Shown: positions 8,470 through 17,112, counted from the stretch's first letter. The stretch: DNA of 64,000 bases from Levilactobacillus namurensis DSM 19117 (GCF_001434785.1 NZ_AZDT01000064.1:1-64000), one strand, 5' to 3'. The notes: generated by a model from the letters alone, not told the origin. Numbers and translations are program-made.

Positions 8470-9435
8470 TTGAAAACTTCTGGTGCAGCAACTGAAAATG
8501 TGATGAAGGGAATCTTCTGGGCGACCGTGGCGTCGGCGATGTTTGGGATTTCCGGGACCGTTTTACAGTTCATTTCTCAAGGCCAAAATATTCCGGCCAG
8601 TTGGTTTTTGTCCACGCGAACGTTAGGCGCGGGCGTGGTGTTATTGGTGATTAGCTTAATCCTGTATGGTAAGAAGACGTTTGCCGTCTTTCGAAGCTGG
8701 GCAGAGATCGGGTGGTTGCTCGCCTACGCCTTTATTGGCTTGGGGGCCAACCTGTTGACCTTCTACCTCGCCGTCCAGACGGGGAATGCCGCCGCGGCTA
8801 CGATTCTTCAATATTTGAGCCCCTTATTCATTGTGCTGGGGAGCTTGCTGTTTAAGCACGAGCATCCCCTCCGGAGCGACATGATTGCCTTCATCGTGGC
8901 GTTACTCGGGGTCTTTCTGGCAATCACGCGGGGGAACCTCGCGCAGTTGGCGATTCCGCTGAGCTCCCTGCTTTGGGGAATCGGTTCCGGGATTACCGCC
9001 GCAGGTTACGTGGTACTGCCCCGGAACCTGATTCGGGACCACGGGCATGCGCCGGTCACGGTGCTAGGTTGGGGAACCTTCTTGGCCAGCATCGGCTTCA
9101 ACCTGGTGCACCCGGTCTGGGTCAACATGCCCCCAATTACGGGGACCTTGGTAGGCTCGATGAGTACGGTCATCCTGGTGGGGACGATTCTCCCGTTCGG
9201 CCTATTGCTCTACAGTAGTCACTTTGCGCCTTCCGACGTGATCAGTATCGTGGATGCGACGCAACCCGTGATTACGTTCGTCTTGTCGATTCTCTTCTTG
9301 AGCCTTAAAATAACCCTAGCGGAAGTGATTGGGTCGGTCCTGGTGATTGTGGCCATTTACCTGTTACAACGGGGACGACGCCAGTTAGAACCGCCGTTCG
9401 AACGGGAAGTTAGTCCGAACCAAAAGGTTGAGTAA
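8470..9435 (+). CDS. EamA/DMT-superfamily transporter
   Basis: 321-residue inner-membrane protein with about ten hydrophobic segments arranged as two EamA repeats, as in the drug/metabolite transporter superfamily. Members export or import amino acids, amines or other metabolites; the substrate here is unknown. The basic C-terminal tail (QRGRRQLEPPFER) is expected to be cytoplasmic. The start TTG 8470 lies 9 nt after GTGAGGA (8454-8460); an internal ATG at 8506 is an alternative that would shorten the N-terminus by 12 residues. It is preceded by a compact predicted RNA fold and followed after 14 bp by a phosphatase gene that probably shares the transcript. Confidence 0.88.
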   Translation: MKTSGAATENVMKGIFWATVASAMFGISGTVLQFISQGQNIPASWFLSTRTLGAGVVLLVISLILYGKKTFAVFRSWAEIGWLLAYAFIGLGANLLTFYLAVQTGNAAAATILQYLSPLFIVLGSLLFKHEHPLRSDMIAFIVALLGVFLAITRGNLAQLAIPLSSLLWGIGSGITAAGYVVLPRNLIRDHGHAPVTVLGWGTFLASIGFNLVHPVWVNMPPITGTLVGSMSTVILVGTILPFGLLLYSSHFAPSDVISIVDATQPVITFVLSILFLSLKITLAEVIGSVLVIVAIYLLQRGRRQLEPPFEREVSPNQKVE

Positions 9436-9449
9436 GGGAGGCGGTGGCT

Positions 9450-10064
9450 GTGACCACCATTGATTGGATCCGCCACGGGCAGACCTATGCGAACACGCTG
9501 GGCGTGATCCAAGGTCAGCTCGATACGGCCGTGACTTGGTTGACGCCAACGGGGGAACGTCAGGCCCAACGGCGGCACCAACAGCTGGACCTCACCCCCT
9601 ACGACCGGGTCCTGGTCAGCCCGTTGCACCGTGCTCAGCAGACCGCGACGTGGTTGGCGGCCGACTACGCGGGTCCCGTGACCACCGACCCGCGGTTGAT
9701 GGAATCGGCCTACGGGACCTGGACGGGGCAAGAGACGGCGACTTTGTTGGCCCAGTTTCCCACGGCCTTTGATCCGCTGACCCGAGAAGTCCGCCCCCCG
9801 GTCCTGTCCCGGATCGGCGGCGAAAGCTATTTGCAAGTACAGCGGCGTCTGGGGCAGGTCATCGCAGAACTGGTGGTGGACCACCCGCACGAGCATGTGT
9901 TGGTGGTTAGCCATGGGTTGACCATCAAGAATGCGGCGTTATTAATGTTGGCTGCGCCGGCGACCTTAGCGTTGCCCGAACCGACCAATCTGAGCCTGAC
10001 GCGAACCACGGTCGATCCCGTCACGGGACACCGCTACCTGAACAGTTACAGTGAACCCGTTTAA
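9450..10064 (+). CDS. Histidine phosphatase family protein (phosphoglycerate-mutase-like)
   Basis: 204 residues of the branch-2 histidine phosphatase fold. The RHG motif (IRHGQTYAN) sits within the first 15 residues and provides the phosphohistidine. The second-half motif VVSHG provides the other catalytic His, with ESAYGTWTGQE between them as the acid/base region. Cofactor-independent phosphatases of this family act on small phosphoesters; the substrate is not predictable. GTG 9450 is preferred because GGGAGG lies 8-9 nt upstream; GTG 9444 is too close to it. The gene is 14 bp behind the DMT transporter and is followed by a terminator. Confidence 0.88.
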   Translation: MTTIDWIRHGQTYANTLGVIQGQLDTAVTWLTPTGERQAQRRHQQLDLTPYDRVLVSPLHRAQQTATWLAADYAGPVTTDPRLMESAYGTWTGQETATLLAQFPTAFDPLTREVRPPVLSRIGGESYLQVQRRLGQVIAELVVDHPHEHVLVVSHGLTIKNAALLMLAAPATLALPEPTNLSLTRTTVDPVTGHRYLNSYSEPV

Positions 10065-10080
10065 TCAGTTGTTGAATTTG

Positions 10081-10125
10081 AAAAGGACCGCTTAGCCCGT
10101 GAATGTGGGGTGAGCGGTCCTTTTT
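10081..10125 (+). terminator. Terminator after the phosphatase gene
   Basis: AAAAGGACCGCTTA pairs with TGAGCGGTCCTTTT around GCCC..GGGG, followed by a T-run. Confidence 0.85.
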
Positions 10126-10151
10126 AGAACGGTCGGCAGCGTCAAAAATGG

Positions 10152-10193
10152 CAAAAAAAAATAATGCCGTCGGTTAGGGCGGCATTATTTTTG
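10152..10193 (-). terminator. Bidirectional terminator before the small acidic protein's 3' end
   Basis: AATAATGCCG (10160-10169) and CGGCATTATT (10180-10189) flanked by an A-run on the left and a T-run on the right. On the minus strand it ends the 10204-10419 gene. Confidence 0.8.
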
Positions 10194-10203
10194 GTTGAGC
10201 CGG

Positions 10204-10419
10204 TTACTTCTTCAGATTTTCTTCAACGTAAGCCTTAACTTCATCGTCAGACTTCGCATCGATCTTCTGCATAGAAGCTTCAGTTTCATCGGTGTTGTGA
10301 CCATTAGATTCCATGAAGTGATCCCAAAGGGCGTCACGAACAGGAATTGCATCCTTAGACCAATCGAATACTTCTTCCATCTTTTCATCTAACAAAGCGG
10401 TCTTTTCTACAACAGCCAT
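10204..10419 (-). CDS. Small acidic protein of unknown function (71 aa)
   Basis: I do not recognise a domain. The 71-residue product is acidic and mostly helical in appearance, with charged stretches such as DEKMEEVFDW and a Lys-rich end (EENLKK). It has no signal peptide or membrane segment and is probably cytoplasmic. ATG 10419 is chosen because GGAGG lies 8 nt upstream; an in-frame TTG further out lies on the ribosome site itself. It is flanked by its own terminator and appears monocistronic. The strong ribosome site and clean terminator argue that it is a real, well-translated gene. Confidence 0.75.
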   Translation of the reverse strand: MAVVEKTALLDEKMEEVFDWSKDAIPVRDALWDHFMESNGHNTDETEASMQKIDAKSDDEVKAYVEENLKK

Positions 10420-10559
10420 AACCATTACCTCCAATTAAAAATTGGTCAGTGTAGCTCAGTTGATTGGCATGGGTACCACCGGCTTCAATTCTCATGATAG
10501 TTCATTTTGCCGAAAATGGAAATTATTTTATCGACATTATTTTTGGTCAATAAGGCGAC

Positions 10560-10943
10560 TTACGCAACTTGGAGTTCCAGAATCCAGTTGGCGGCTTGTG
10601 CGTTGTGGTTGATGGTGGCGGGATCGACGACTAGGTCTTGGTTGACTTTGGTCACGGTTCCCGCAAAGGGGGTCTTGAAATTTTCGACCGCCTTATCGCT
10701 TTCGACTTCGAGAATATCGTCCCCGGCGGCAAGCTGGTCATCGGTCATGATGGGCAGGTCGGCGAAACTAATATCCCCAATTTGTTCTAAGGCGTCACTG
10801 GAGAGGCCCAAGCGGTAGTGGCCTTGGTCCCGTTGTTCCAGCCAAACGCCGTCTTTAATGGTAATTTCGGGGGCAGCGGTGGCGTGGCGGCCGTGCCACC
10901 AAGCAACTAGGCGTTGCCAAAAAGTGTGTGGTTGTTCAGTCAT
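10560..10943 (-). CDS. gcvH: Glycine cleavage H-like lipoyl carrier protein
   Basis: 127 residues with the biotinyl/lipoyl hammerhead fold. The lipoylation motif is EVESDKAVENF with the acceptor Lys84, then TPFAGTVTKVN. There is an unusual Trp/His-rich N-terminal extension (FWQRLVAWWHGRH) of about 25 residues. GcvH is a shuttle in glycine cleavage and in many Firmicutes a lipoyl relay to 2-oxoacid dehydrogenases. No gcvT or gcvP is in the window, and lipoate ligase is divergent next door, which supports the relay role. ATG 10943 is 7 nt after GGGAGG; ATG 10946 directly before it is possible. Confidence 0.87.
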   Translation of the reverse strand: MTEQPHTFWQRLVAWWHGRHATAAPEITIKDGVWLEQRDQGHYRLGLSSDALEQIGDISFADLPIMTDDQLAAGDDILEVESDKAVENFKTPFAGTVTKVNQDLVVDPATINHNAQAANWILELQVA

Positions 10944-11127
10944 CATGATTCCTCCCAAATGTCAGTCTATCTTACTAACCAGTATACCCTTTTCTTGGAA
11001 ACGCTGACAATCAATTGCTTGTGGGATTCCTCACTGGGATTGTTGCCAACCGAGGCTTATGCTACACTGAAAATAATTTGGTAGGGCGCCAGAGTGACCT
11101 ACCGGGGAACGAAGGGAGAAATTGGAC

Positions 11128-12174
11128 ATGTTCTTAATTGATACCAATCGCCAGGGACGGGTCGTGACGGATGCCATTGTCAACCAGTCGATCGATAATT
11201 ACCTGGTCAACGATTTAAAGTTACCGGGCCACGGCCTGATGATGTACGTCAATCAACCAGCCGTTATTTTGGGAATCAACCAAAACGTGATGGCGGAGGT
11301 CAACTTTCCATACCTTGCTGAAAATCAGGTCCAGCTGGTGCGGCGAACCTCCGGCGGTGGGGCCGTATATCACGACAAGCGAAACTTGATCTTTGAACAC
11401 ATCATCAACGGTGACCCACAGGACGGGTCAAAGTTTGGCGATTACAGCGTCTTTGCGGCACCGATTCTCCGGGCGCTGAAGGACATGGGCGTGGCCGACT
11501 TAGCCATCAGTGGTAAGAGCAACTTGGTCGTGGCTGGTCGGAAGTTCTCCGGCATGACCATGTTTAAGAACGGCGACGGGTACGCAGCCGGGGGCACCAT
11601 CATGTATGATCTGAACGTAGATGCGGCCCACCAAGCGCTATTGCCCAGCAGTCAGCGGCAACATAAAGGCGTGGCCTCGAACCGCGTGCCGATTACCAAT
11701 CTCCGGCAATACCTGGCACCGGCGTATCGCGACCTGGATATCCAGGCGTTTAAGGAAGCCCTGCTGTGCCACATCTTTAACGTAGACCGGTTGGACCAGA
11801 TTGAGACCTACCACTTGAATGACCGGGATTGGGAGATTATCGATCAGCGCTTGGACGACAAATACCGGACGGATGCTTGGAACTACGGGGCTAATCCGGG
11901 TTACCGGGAATACCGGGCCGTAGTCCTGCCGCAGGGTCGGCTCCACCTGAACTTTACCATCCACCAGGGAACCTTCCGGAACATGGCGTTGTTTGGAACG
12001 GTCGCCCCGGCTGAGCAGTTGAGCGCGGTAGCGGATCGGCTGGTCGGGCTACCGGTCACAGCCGAAGCCTTAACGGCGGTGTTACGGGATGAGGCGGTCC
12101 TCCAGGTTCTAGGCAACGCCGCAGTGACGCCCATCGTGACGGCGTTGACCACGGAGGCTCCCGATGAAGGCTAA
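11128..12174 (+). CDS. lplA: Lipoate-protein ligase A
   Basis: 348 residues. It activates lipoate with ATP and attaches it to lipoyl domains in the cytoplasm. Seen: RRTSGGGAVYHD (72-83), the adenylate-binding loop, and SGKSNLVVAGRKFSG (128-142) with the expected catalytic Lys139. A C-terminal accessory domain covers about residues 250-348. ATG 11128 is preferred, 9 nt after GGGAG; the in-frame TTG at 11122 is too close. It is divergent from the gcvH-like gene, whose product is its likely substrate. It overlaps the next small gene by 11 bp, which implies cotranscription. Confidence 0.94.
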   Translation: MFLIDTNRQGRVVTDAIVNQSIDNYLVNDLKLPGHGLMMYVNQPAVILGINQNVMAEVNFPYLAENQVQLVRRTSGGGAVYHDKRNLIFEHIINGDPQDGSKFGDYSVFAAPILRALKDMGVADLAISGKSNLVVAGRKFSGMTMFKNGDGYAAGGTIMYDLNVDAAHQALLPSSQRQHKGVASNRVPITNLRQYLAPAYRDLDIQAFKEALLCHIFNVDRLDQIETYHLNDRDWEIIDQRLDDKYRTDAWNYGANPGYREYRAVVLPQGRLHLNFTIHQGTFRNMALFGTVAPAEQLSAVADRLVGLPVTAEALTAVLRDEAVLQVLGNAAVTPIVTALTTEAPDEG

Positions 12175-12478
12175 GTATGAAGTGAACCAGTACGTGGGAG
12201 TTCCCGTGGCACCAGATGCGTCGGGACATTACCAGATCAAGCGCGAACCGGATGGTGACTTTAAGCTGCATTCTTGGCGGACCGGACGTCACAGCAAGGG
12301 CAAGTACCGGGGCGTGGGTCAGATCTTCTTGACGGAAAACAACCTTAAGGTGGCCGTCGTCGCTGCTTACCCGGTCAACTATAAGGAACGGCACGCGTAT
12401 ACGCCCATGCAGCGGTTGACCAGTGAATTCGTCACCGATGACGTGGTAGCCTTGGCTCAGACTCACTTGGACGCGTAA
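12164..12478 (+). CDS. Conserved-looking hypothetical protein downstream of lplA (104 aa)
   Basis: No domain recognised. 104 residues, soluble, with no signal or membrane segment and many basic residues in the first half (KLHSWRTGRHSKGKYRG). It starts at ATG 12164 inside the last codons of lplA, with GGAGG six to seven nt upstream. Translational coupling to lplA is therefore likely. A strong bidirectional terminator follows, so lplA and this gene form a two-gene unit. A role linked to lipoylation is only suggested by position. Confidence 0.75.
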   Translation: MKAKYEVNQYVGVPVAPDASGHYQIKREPDGDFKLHSWRTGRHSKGKYRGVGQIFLTENNLKVAVVAAYPVNYKERHAYTPMQRLTSEFVTDDVVALAQTHLDA

Positions 12479-12546
12479 CCCTTTAAGACGAGCAAAGACA
12501 GCGGGGAAAGTTGAGTAACTGCCCCAGACAAACTGAATCAACCTAC

Positions 12547-12594
12547 AAAAGCGACTGCCGTTACCTGGCAAAAACAGGTGACGGCAGTCGCTTT
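12547..12594. terminator. Bidirectional terminator between convergent genes
   Basis: AAAAGCGACTGCCGTTACCTG and CAGGTGACGGCAGTCGCTTT form a stem of about 18 bp with a GCAAAAA loop. It ends the lplA unit and faces the minus-strand lipoprotein gene. Confidence 0.85.
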
Positions 12595-12624
12595 AATTTG
12601 GGGATGTTGCGGATAATCGGCCAG

Positions 12625-14265
12625 CTATTTCACAAAATAGGCCTGTTTAAAGTTGGATTGGGTCCCAATGGTGTTGAACTGAACGCCATTGAGGTGGGGG
12701 TTCACCAGGTACGTGCTAGCAGGTTGAATCAGGGGGGTGACGCCCTGCTCGCGCATCAGAATGCCTTCCGCCTTCAAGAGGGTGCGCCACCGAGCCGCGT
12801 TGAAGGTGGGCGCGTAACTGGCAGTTTCTACCAGGCGGTCATAGTCGGCGTTGAGCCAGTCCCCCGTGTTGGTGGTGTTGTTGCTAGTGAAGAGCGATAG
12901 CATGGCCAAGGGGTCCGCGTATTGCGCCCGTTGGTTGTTGAGAACCAGGTCACTCTTCAGAGGTTGGATCCGCTGCGGTGACCGGGAACGGGGCCGGAGT
13001 TTAATGGTTAAGCCGGGTAAGTGTTTTGTCAATTGCTTTCGTAGATTCTGGGCCATTAGTTGCTGGTAAGTTTCGGGCGAGTAGCCTAGAGTCAGGGTGA
13101 TCCGCTTGAGGTGGCTATGGTCTAGGGCTCGTTGCCATTCGGTCGCTGCTTGCTTGGGGCGATAGGCCAGAGCCCGTTGTTCCGGCTGGGCGTTGGCGAA
13201 GTCCGCCGTTCCCCGTAGCCCGCGACTGAGTCCGGCGGGGACGATGCCCTGAGCGGGAAGGGACGTACTGCCATAAGTCATTCGGGACAGTGTCTTACGG
13301 TCGACGGCGTGGGAGATGGCTAAGCGGGCGTTCTTCTGGTTCAGGAGACTCGCGGCAGCGTAGTTGGGACCCATGCGCCGGTAAGTCAGGATCGCCATCT
13401 GAGAATAGGGGCGAGCCGTGTAGTCGGCTTGGTGCTCGTAGCGTTGGATGTTCTTGAGAATGCGGACCTCATCGAGTTTGCCCGCCTGGTAAGCGCGCCA
13501 GGCCTTATGGCGGTCACGGTAGACCGTGACGTTGATGCGCTTTAAGTAGACGTGTTGGCGGTCCCAGTAATGGGGATTGGGGACCATGTGCCAATGGTTG
13601 GCGGTCCCGTTTCGGCTGACCATGAAGGGCCCTGCGTAGACTTGGTATTCCGGCTTGGTGGCGTATTTGGCGCCATACTTGCGGGCGACCCGGCGGCTTT
13701 GGGGGCCGAAGAGCGGGTAGGCCAAGCGTTGGGGCAGTTCGGCCATGGGATGGTCGAGCTGGACCACCAGCTTAAATTTACCGACGGCGTGAACACCCAA
13801 CTGGGAAGGGGGTAAGCTGCCGGCTAAGATCTTGTGCGCGTTTTTGATTCCCCGGAAGAGGTCGGCTTGACTGGCCGTAGTCCGGGGGTCGAGGGCCCGA
13901 CGCCAGGAGTAGACGAAGTCGTGTGCCGTGATTACCGACCCGTCGCTCCAGTAGGAATCTTTCCAGAGCGTAAAGGTATAGGTGGTTTTAGCGGCATTGA
14001 TCGAGACTTTCTTGGCTAAGGCCAGCGCGGCCTGCCCGTCGCGATTGGTCTGATAGAGCCCCTCGATGGCGTTGTTGAGCCGGCCAAAGGAAGTCATGCG
14101 ATCCACGTCCAAAGTGGTCAGGGGATGCCGGGTCGCCAGGTTCAAGACTTGATTTTTAGTCATGACCCCTTTGCTGTCACTGGTGGTCTTGACCGCCTGG
14201 GGTCGGGTACAACCGGTCAAGCCGCAACTGCAGACCACCATTAGTAAAATTATCCAGCGTTTCAC
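12625..14265 (-). CDS. Second peptide ABC transporter substrate-binding lipoprotein (OppA-like)
   Basis: 546 residues, the same length as the product of 2840-4480, with corresponding motifs (FVYSWRRALDPRT, QVYAGPF, YADPLAMLSLF). Signal peptide with lipobox LTGC (Cys19). It should bind oligopeptides outside the cell for an Opp transporter. Sequence differs widely from the first copy, so it is an old paralogue and not a recent duplication. The mature part is unusually basic, rich in Arg and His. It starts at GTG 14265 behind GGAGGGG. No permease or ATPase is nearby and no Cys-type leader precedes it. Confidence 0.9.
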   Translation of the reverse strand: MKRWIILLMVVCSCGLTGCTRPQAVKTTSDSKGVMTKNQVLNLATRHPLTTLDVDRMTSFGRLNNAIEGLYQTNRDGQAALALAKKVSINAAKTTYTFTLWKDSYWSDGSVITAHDFVYSWRRALDPRTTASQADLFRGIKNAHKILAGSLPPSQLGVHAVGKFKLVVQLDHPMAELPQRLAYPLFGPQSRRVARKYGAKYATKPEYQVYAGPFMVSRNGTANHWHMVPNPHYWDRQHVYLKRINVTVYRDRHKAWRAYQAGKLDEVRILKNIQRYEHQADYTARPYSQMAILTYRRMGPNYAAASLLNQKNARLAISHAVDRKTLSRMTYGSTSLPAQGIVPAGLSRGLRGTADFANAQPEQRALAYRPKQAATEWQRALDHSHLKRITLTLGYSPETYQQLMAQNLRKQLTKHLPGLTIKLRPRSRSPQRIQPLKSDLVLNNQRAQYADPLAMLSLFTSNNTTNTGDWLNADYDRLVETASYAPTFNAARWRTLLKAEGILMREQGVTPLIQPASTYLVNPHLNGVQFNTIGTQSNFKQAYFVK

Positions 14266-14406
14266 GTTTACCCCTCCGTTAATCCTGTTTGTCTTTTCTG
14301 ATAATAGGGGAGTGGCCGGGGGGCGTCAAGTCTGAGTCACGGTCATGACTTGTGGTTCTGGAGGGAATTCGCTAAAATTGAGAAAATGATAAACGGAGGG
14401 ACACCC

Positions 14407-15528
14407 ATGGAACAGTGGTCAGCAACAACGATTCAGGCGTTTCGCCAGACCCTCTTAGCGTGGTATGACCAGTCCGGTCGCGACCTACCTTGGCGCCGCG
14501 ATCAGGACCCCTACCATGTTTGGGTCAGTGAAATCATGCTTCAGCAGACGCAGGTCAATACCGTGATTCCCTATTACCAGCGGTTCATGGCGGCGTTTCC
14601 GACCGTTACGGCATTAGCCGAAGCGGACCAAGCCGACCTCTTGAAGGCCTGGCAGGGATTAGGGTATTATTCACGGGCGCGGAACCTACAACGGGCCGCC
14701 CAACAGTTGGTCCACGACTATCATGGCGTTTGGCCCCGTACCGCCGCCGAATTACAGGACTTAGTTGGTGTAGGACCCTATACGGCTTGCGCGATTGCCA
14801 GCATTGCGTTTGGAGAAGTGGTTCCCGCGGTCGATGGCAACGCCTTTCGGGTCTTTGCCCGGCTCCTACTGATTGACGCCGATATTGCCCAACCCAAGAC
14901 CCGGCAACTCTTTATGAAGATCATTCAACCAATCGTGGACCCGCAGCGACCTGGGGCCTTCAATCAGGCGATTATGGACCTGGGGTCGAGTTATATGACG
15001 GCCAAGAACCCGGACCCGGAACATTCGCCGGTCCGAGCGTTTGACGCCTCTTACCGGGAAGGTCGGGTACTGGACTATCCCGTGAAGACCAAGAAACCCC
15101 GGCCTAAAATTGTGCCATACTATGGCCTGGTAATCACGTCACCGGCCGGGTACTTGCTGGTTCAACGGACGGCGCAACAGATGTTGGCTGGGTACTGGAG
15201 TTATCCACTGATCCCGCAAGACCAGCTGCGCGAATCAGGGACGGCGTCTGCGACGTTGGCCGCTGATATGGCGACGCTGACACAGCGGTGGGCGACGGAC
15301 CACCACTTAGCGCTGACCTTGACGCCGGTGGCCGGGAAGCCCATCCAGCACACCTACACCCATCAACGGTGGCGGGTGACCTTGTTGAGTGCCCACTTTG
15401 AGCAGACGCCGTCACTGGCACTTTACCCGGGAAAGTGGGTCCCGGCAGCGCAGATCGACCAATTACCGTTACCCAAGATTCAAGAGAAAATGATGCAGCG
15501 GTGGGCCACGTTAGACCGTGAGAAATAG
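14407..15528 (+). CDS. mutY: Adenine DNA glycosylase MutY without the iron-sulfur cluster
   Basis: 373 residues. It removes adenine mispaired with 8-oxoguanine. Seen: LPWRRDQDPYHVWVSEIMLQQTQV (27-50) with catalytic Glu42, the HhH motif LVGVGPYTA (119-127) and VDGN with Asp143. The C-terminal NUDIX-like 8-oxoG recognition domain begins near residue 235. The segment 191-213, where most MutY proteins carry four Cys for a [4Fe-4S] cluster, has no Cys at all. Clusterless MutYs are known from lactic acid bacteria. ATG 14407 lies 7 nt after GGAGGG; a start at 14350 would add a non-conserved extension. Probably cotranscribed with the next two genes. Confidence 0.95.
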   Translation: MEQWSATTIQAFRQTLLAWYDQSGRDLPWRRDQDPYHVWVSEIMLQQTQVNTVIPYYQRFMAAFPTVTALAEADQADLLKAWQGLGYYSRARNLQRAAQQLVHDYHGVWPRTAAELQDLVGVGPYTACAIASIAFGEVVPAVDGNAFRVFARLLLIDADIAQPKTRQLFMKIIQPIVDPQRPGAFNQAIMDLGSSYMTAKNPDPEHSPVRAFDASYREGRVLDYPVKTKKPRPKIVPYYGLVITSPAGYLLVQRTAQQMLAGYWSYPLIPQDQLRESGTASATLAADMATLTQRWATDHHLALTLTPVAGKPIQHTYTHQRWRVTLLSAHFEQTPSLALYPGKWVPAAQIDQLPLPKIQEKMMQRWATLDREK

Positions 15529-15541
15529 GGGGAAGTAAACC

Positions 15542-15862
15542 ATGACAGATATTTTTACGATTTTAAAGAACGTTTCGGTGAATCACCAACCCGTTGCGGG
15601 GACCGAAATCGTGGTGACGGATGTGCAAGGTAAGCCCAACGGCCTGTTGACGGACCTGGTCCACGACCTGATCAATGACGCCTTGCTCTTCGTTAACCTG
15701 GCGGAGATTGCGACGGCTGATGACCTGATTGCCCGCTTACACGCCCATACGCCGCTCCCGGATGATGTCTTGGAGGAATACGCGAAGATCTTAGCCGAGC
15801 GCTGTTACGGCCTGAATTTTGCGCCACAGAAGGGCCAGATTGAGATCATTGTGCATCGCTAA
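15542..15862 (+). CDS. Hypothetical protein between mutY and a hydrolase (106 aa)
   Basis: No domain recognised. A 106-residue soluble protein with no signal or membrane segment. It has a helical, acidic middle (TADDLIARLHAHTPLPDDVLEEYAKILAE region, about 58-86) and a C-terminal stretch ending in IEIIVHR. ATG 15542 is preceded by GGGGGAAG. It lies 13 bp after mutY and 14 bp before the hydrolase, so the three genes look like one operon. Function cannot be predicted from this. Confidence 0.78.
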   Translation: MTDIFTILKNVSVNHQPVAGTEIVVTDVQGKPNGLLTDLVHDLINDALLFVNLAEIATADDLIARLHAHTPLPDDVLEEYAKILAERCYGLNFAPQKGQIEIIVHR

Positions 15863-15876
15863 AAGGGGGCCCCACT

Positions 15877-16497
15877 ATGGGAGAATCAGAGCTGATTGAG
15901 ACCATGCCAGGTGCGAATACGGCGCCACCGGTGTTGCTGTTGCAGGGAACCGGCGGCACCAACCAAGAGATGCTTACTTTCGGCCGCCGGTTGGCTCCCC
16001 AGAGTCCGTTGATCACGATTGCCGGCCGGCAGGGCGTGGGATCACAACGTCAATATTTTCGGCAAACGGCGAGTACGCCAGCCGATCCGCAGCAATTGGA
16101 AACGGAGGCGCGGTGGCTGGCTGAACAGGTCACGGCGATTTGTCGCAACCATCGCTGGAATCGTGACCACTTGATCACGGTGGGGTACTCCAACGGGGCT
16201 GCGATGGCGGCATACGGGCTCCAGACGGGATGCTTGCCAGGCGCCACCGCGCTACTGTTTCACCCCTTATGGGTTCCGGTGGCGCGGCCACAAAACCAGC
16301 AACATCGGCAGGTCTGGCTCTCGGCGGGGCGGCATGACCCGTTGGTCTCGGTGGCGACGGTCCAGCGTGTGGCTGACGCGTGTGCGGCAACGGGGATGCA
16401 GACCACGGTCACGGTGACCGGGGGGACCCACCACATGACCCCCGGAGAAGTTCTTCAGGCTTATCAGTGGTTGGCACCGCGGTTGACCACGGATTAA
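15877..16497 (+). CDS. Alpha/beta hydrolase (phospholipase/carboxylesterase type)
   Basis: 206 residues of the Abhydrolase_2/YtpA-MhqD-like group, cytoplasmic. Probable triad: Ser105 in GYSNG (103-107), Asp154 in GRHDPLV, His185 or His186 in GGTHHMT. The oxyanion-loop motif LLQGTGGT is at 21-28. Relatives hydrolyse short esters; in B. subtilis some are induced by quinones. The natural substrate is unknown. ATG 15877 follows AAAAGGGGG by about 8 nt. It is the last gene of the putative mutY operon. No strong terminator is seen before the cold-shock promoter. Confidence 0.87.
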   Translation: MGESELIETMPGANTAPPVLLLQGTGGTNQEMLTFGRRLAPQSPLITIAGRQGVGSQRQYFRQTASTPADPQQLETEARWLAEQVTAICRNHRWNRDHLITVGYSNGAAMAAYGLQTGCLPGATALLFHPLWVPVARPQNQQHRQVWLSAGRHDPLVSVATVQRVADACAATGMQTTVTVTGGTHHMTPGEVLQAYQWLAPRLTTD

Positions 16498-16597
16498 ATT
16501 GATTTGAAAAGATTGTTGAAGGGGCGCAAGGCGCCGGATTGACCGGGATACGCGCCCGCAATTTTCGAAGAATTCATCGAATTTAGGAACATCTCAT

Positions 16598-16626
16598 TTG
16601 CTATTTTCGAAAATACCTGTTATCCT
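16598..16626 (+). promoter_or_regulatory. Cold-shock gene promoter with a long 5' UTR
   Basis: TTGCTA (16598-16603), 17 nt, TATCCT (16621-16626). The predicted untranslated leader is about 120 nt, as is usual for csp mRNAs, and contains AT-rich sequence and a possible GGCTCGACGTTC stem. Confidence 0.5.
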
Positions 16627-16752
16627 GTTGTTAATGTATTTATGGTTCGGAAGTTTTAAAGGCTCGACGTTCTTTAAGAATGGCTCCTTTTTACCCCAGC
16701 TTTCAAATGCAAATATTATATTGCGCTATGCGCACACGGAGGTTTCATTCTT

Positions 16753-16956
16753 ATGGAACAAGGTACTGTTAAATGGTTCAACGCTGATAAAGGTTACGGC
16801 TTCATTACTCTTGAAAACGGCTCAGACGTGTTCGTTCACTTCTCTGCTATCAACAGTGAAGGTTTCAAGACGCTTGAAGAAGGCCAACATGTATCCCTTG
16901 ACGTAGAACAAGGCGATCGTGGCCCACAAGCTGCTAACGTTACGGTTGTTGACTAA
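16753..16956 (+). CDS. cspA: Cold-shock protein (CSD family)
   Basis: 67 residues, the full length of a bacterial cold-shock domain. RNP1 KGYGFITL and RNP2 VFVHFSAI are intact, and the N-terminus [15 protein letters not shown] is typical. It binds single-stranded RNA and DNA and melts mRNA structure. The codon pattern is strongly biased (ACT, GTT, GAA), unlike neighbours, consistent with very high expression. Single gene with its own promoter, long leader and terminator. ATG 16753 follows GGAGG at about 8 nt. The exact paralogue letter (A, B, C, L, P) cannot be assigned. Confidence 0.97.
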   Translation: MEQGTVKWFNADKGYGFITLENGSDVFVHFSAINSEGFKTLEEGQHVSLDVEQGDRGPQAANVTVVD

Positions 16957-16977
16957 TTTACTTTAGCCTATAGCCTG

Positions 16978-17009
16978 AAAAGTCACCATCTGCGGATGGT
17001 GGCTTTTTT
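16978..17009 (+). terminator. Terminator after the cold-shock gene
   Basis: AAAAGTCACCATC and GATGGTGGCTTTT with a TGCG loop, then a T-run. Confidence 0.85.
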
Positions 17010-17112
17010 GCGTCTTCAAGGCGTTGAAGGCGGGTGGGCAGCAAATTTCCCTCGTATCTGGGTTGGTAAAAAGTGTATACTAACCTTATTCTAAAAATTT
17101 AGAGGGATTATC

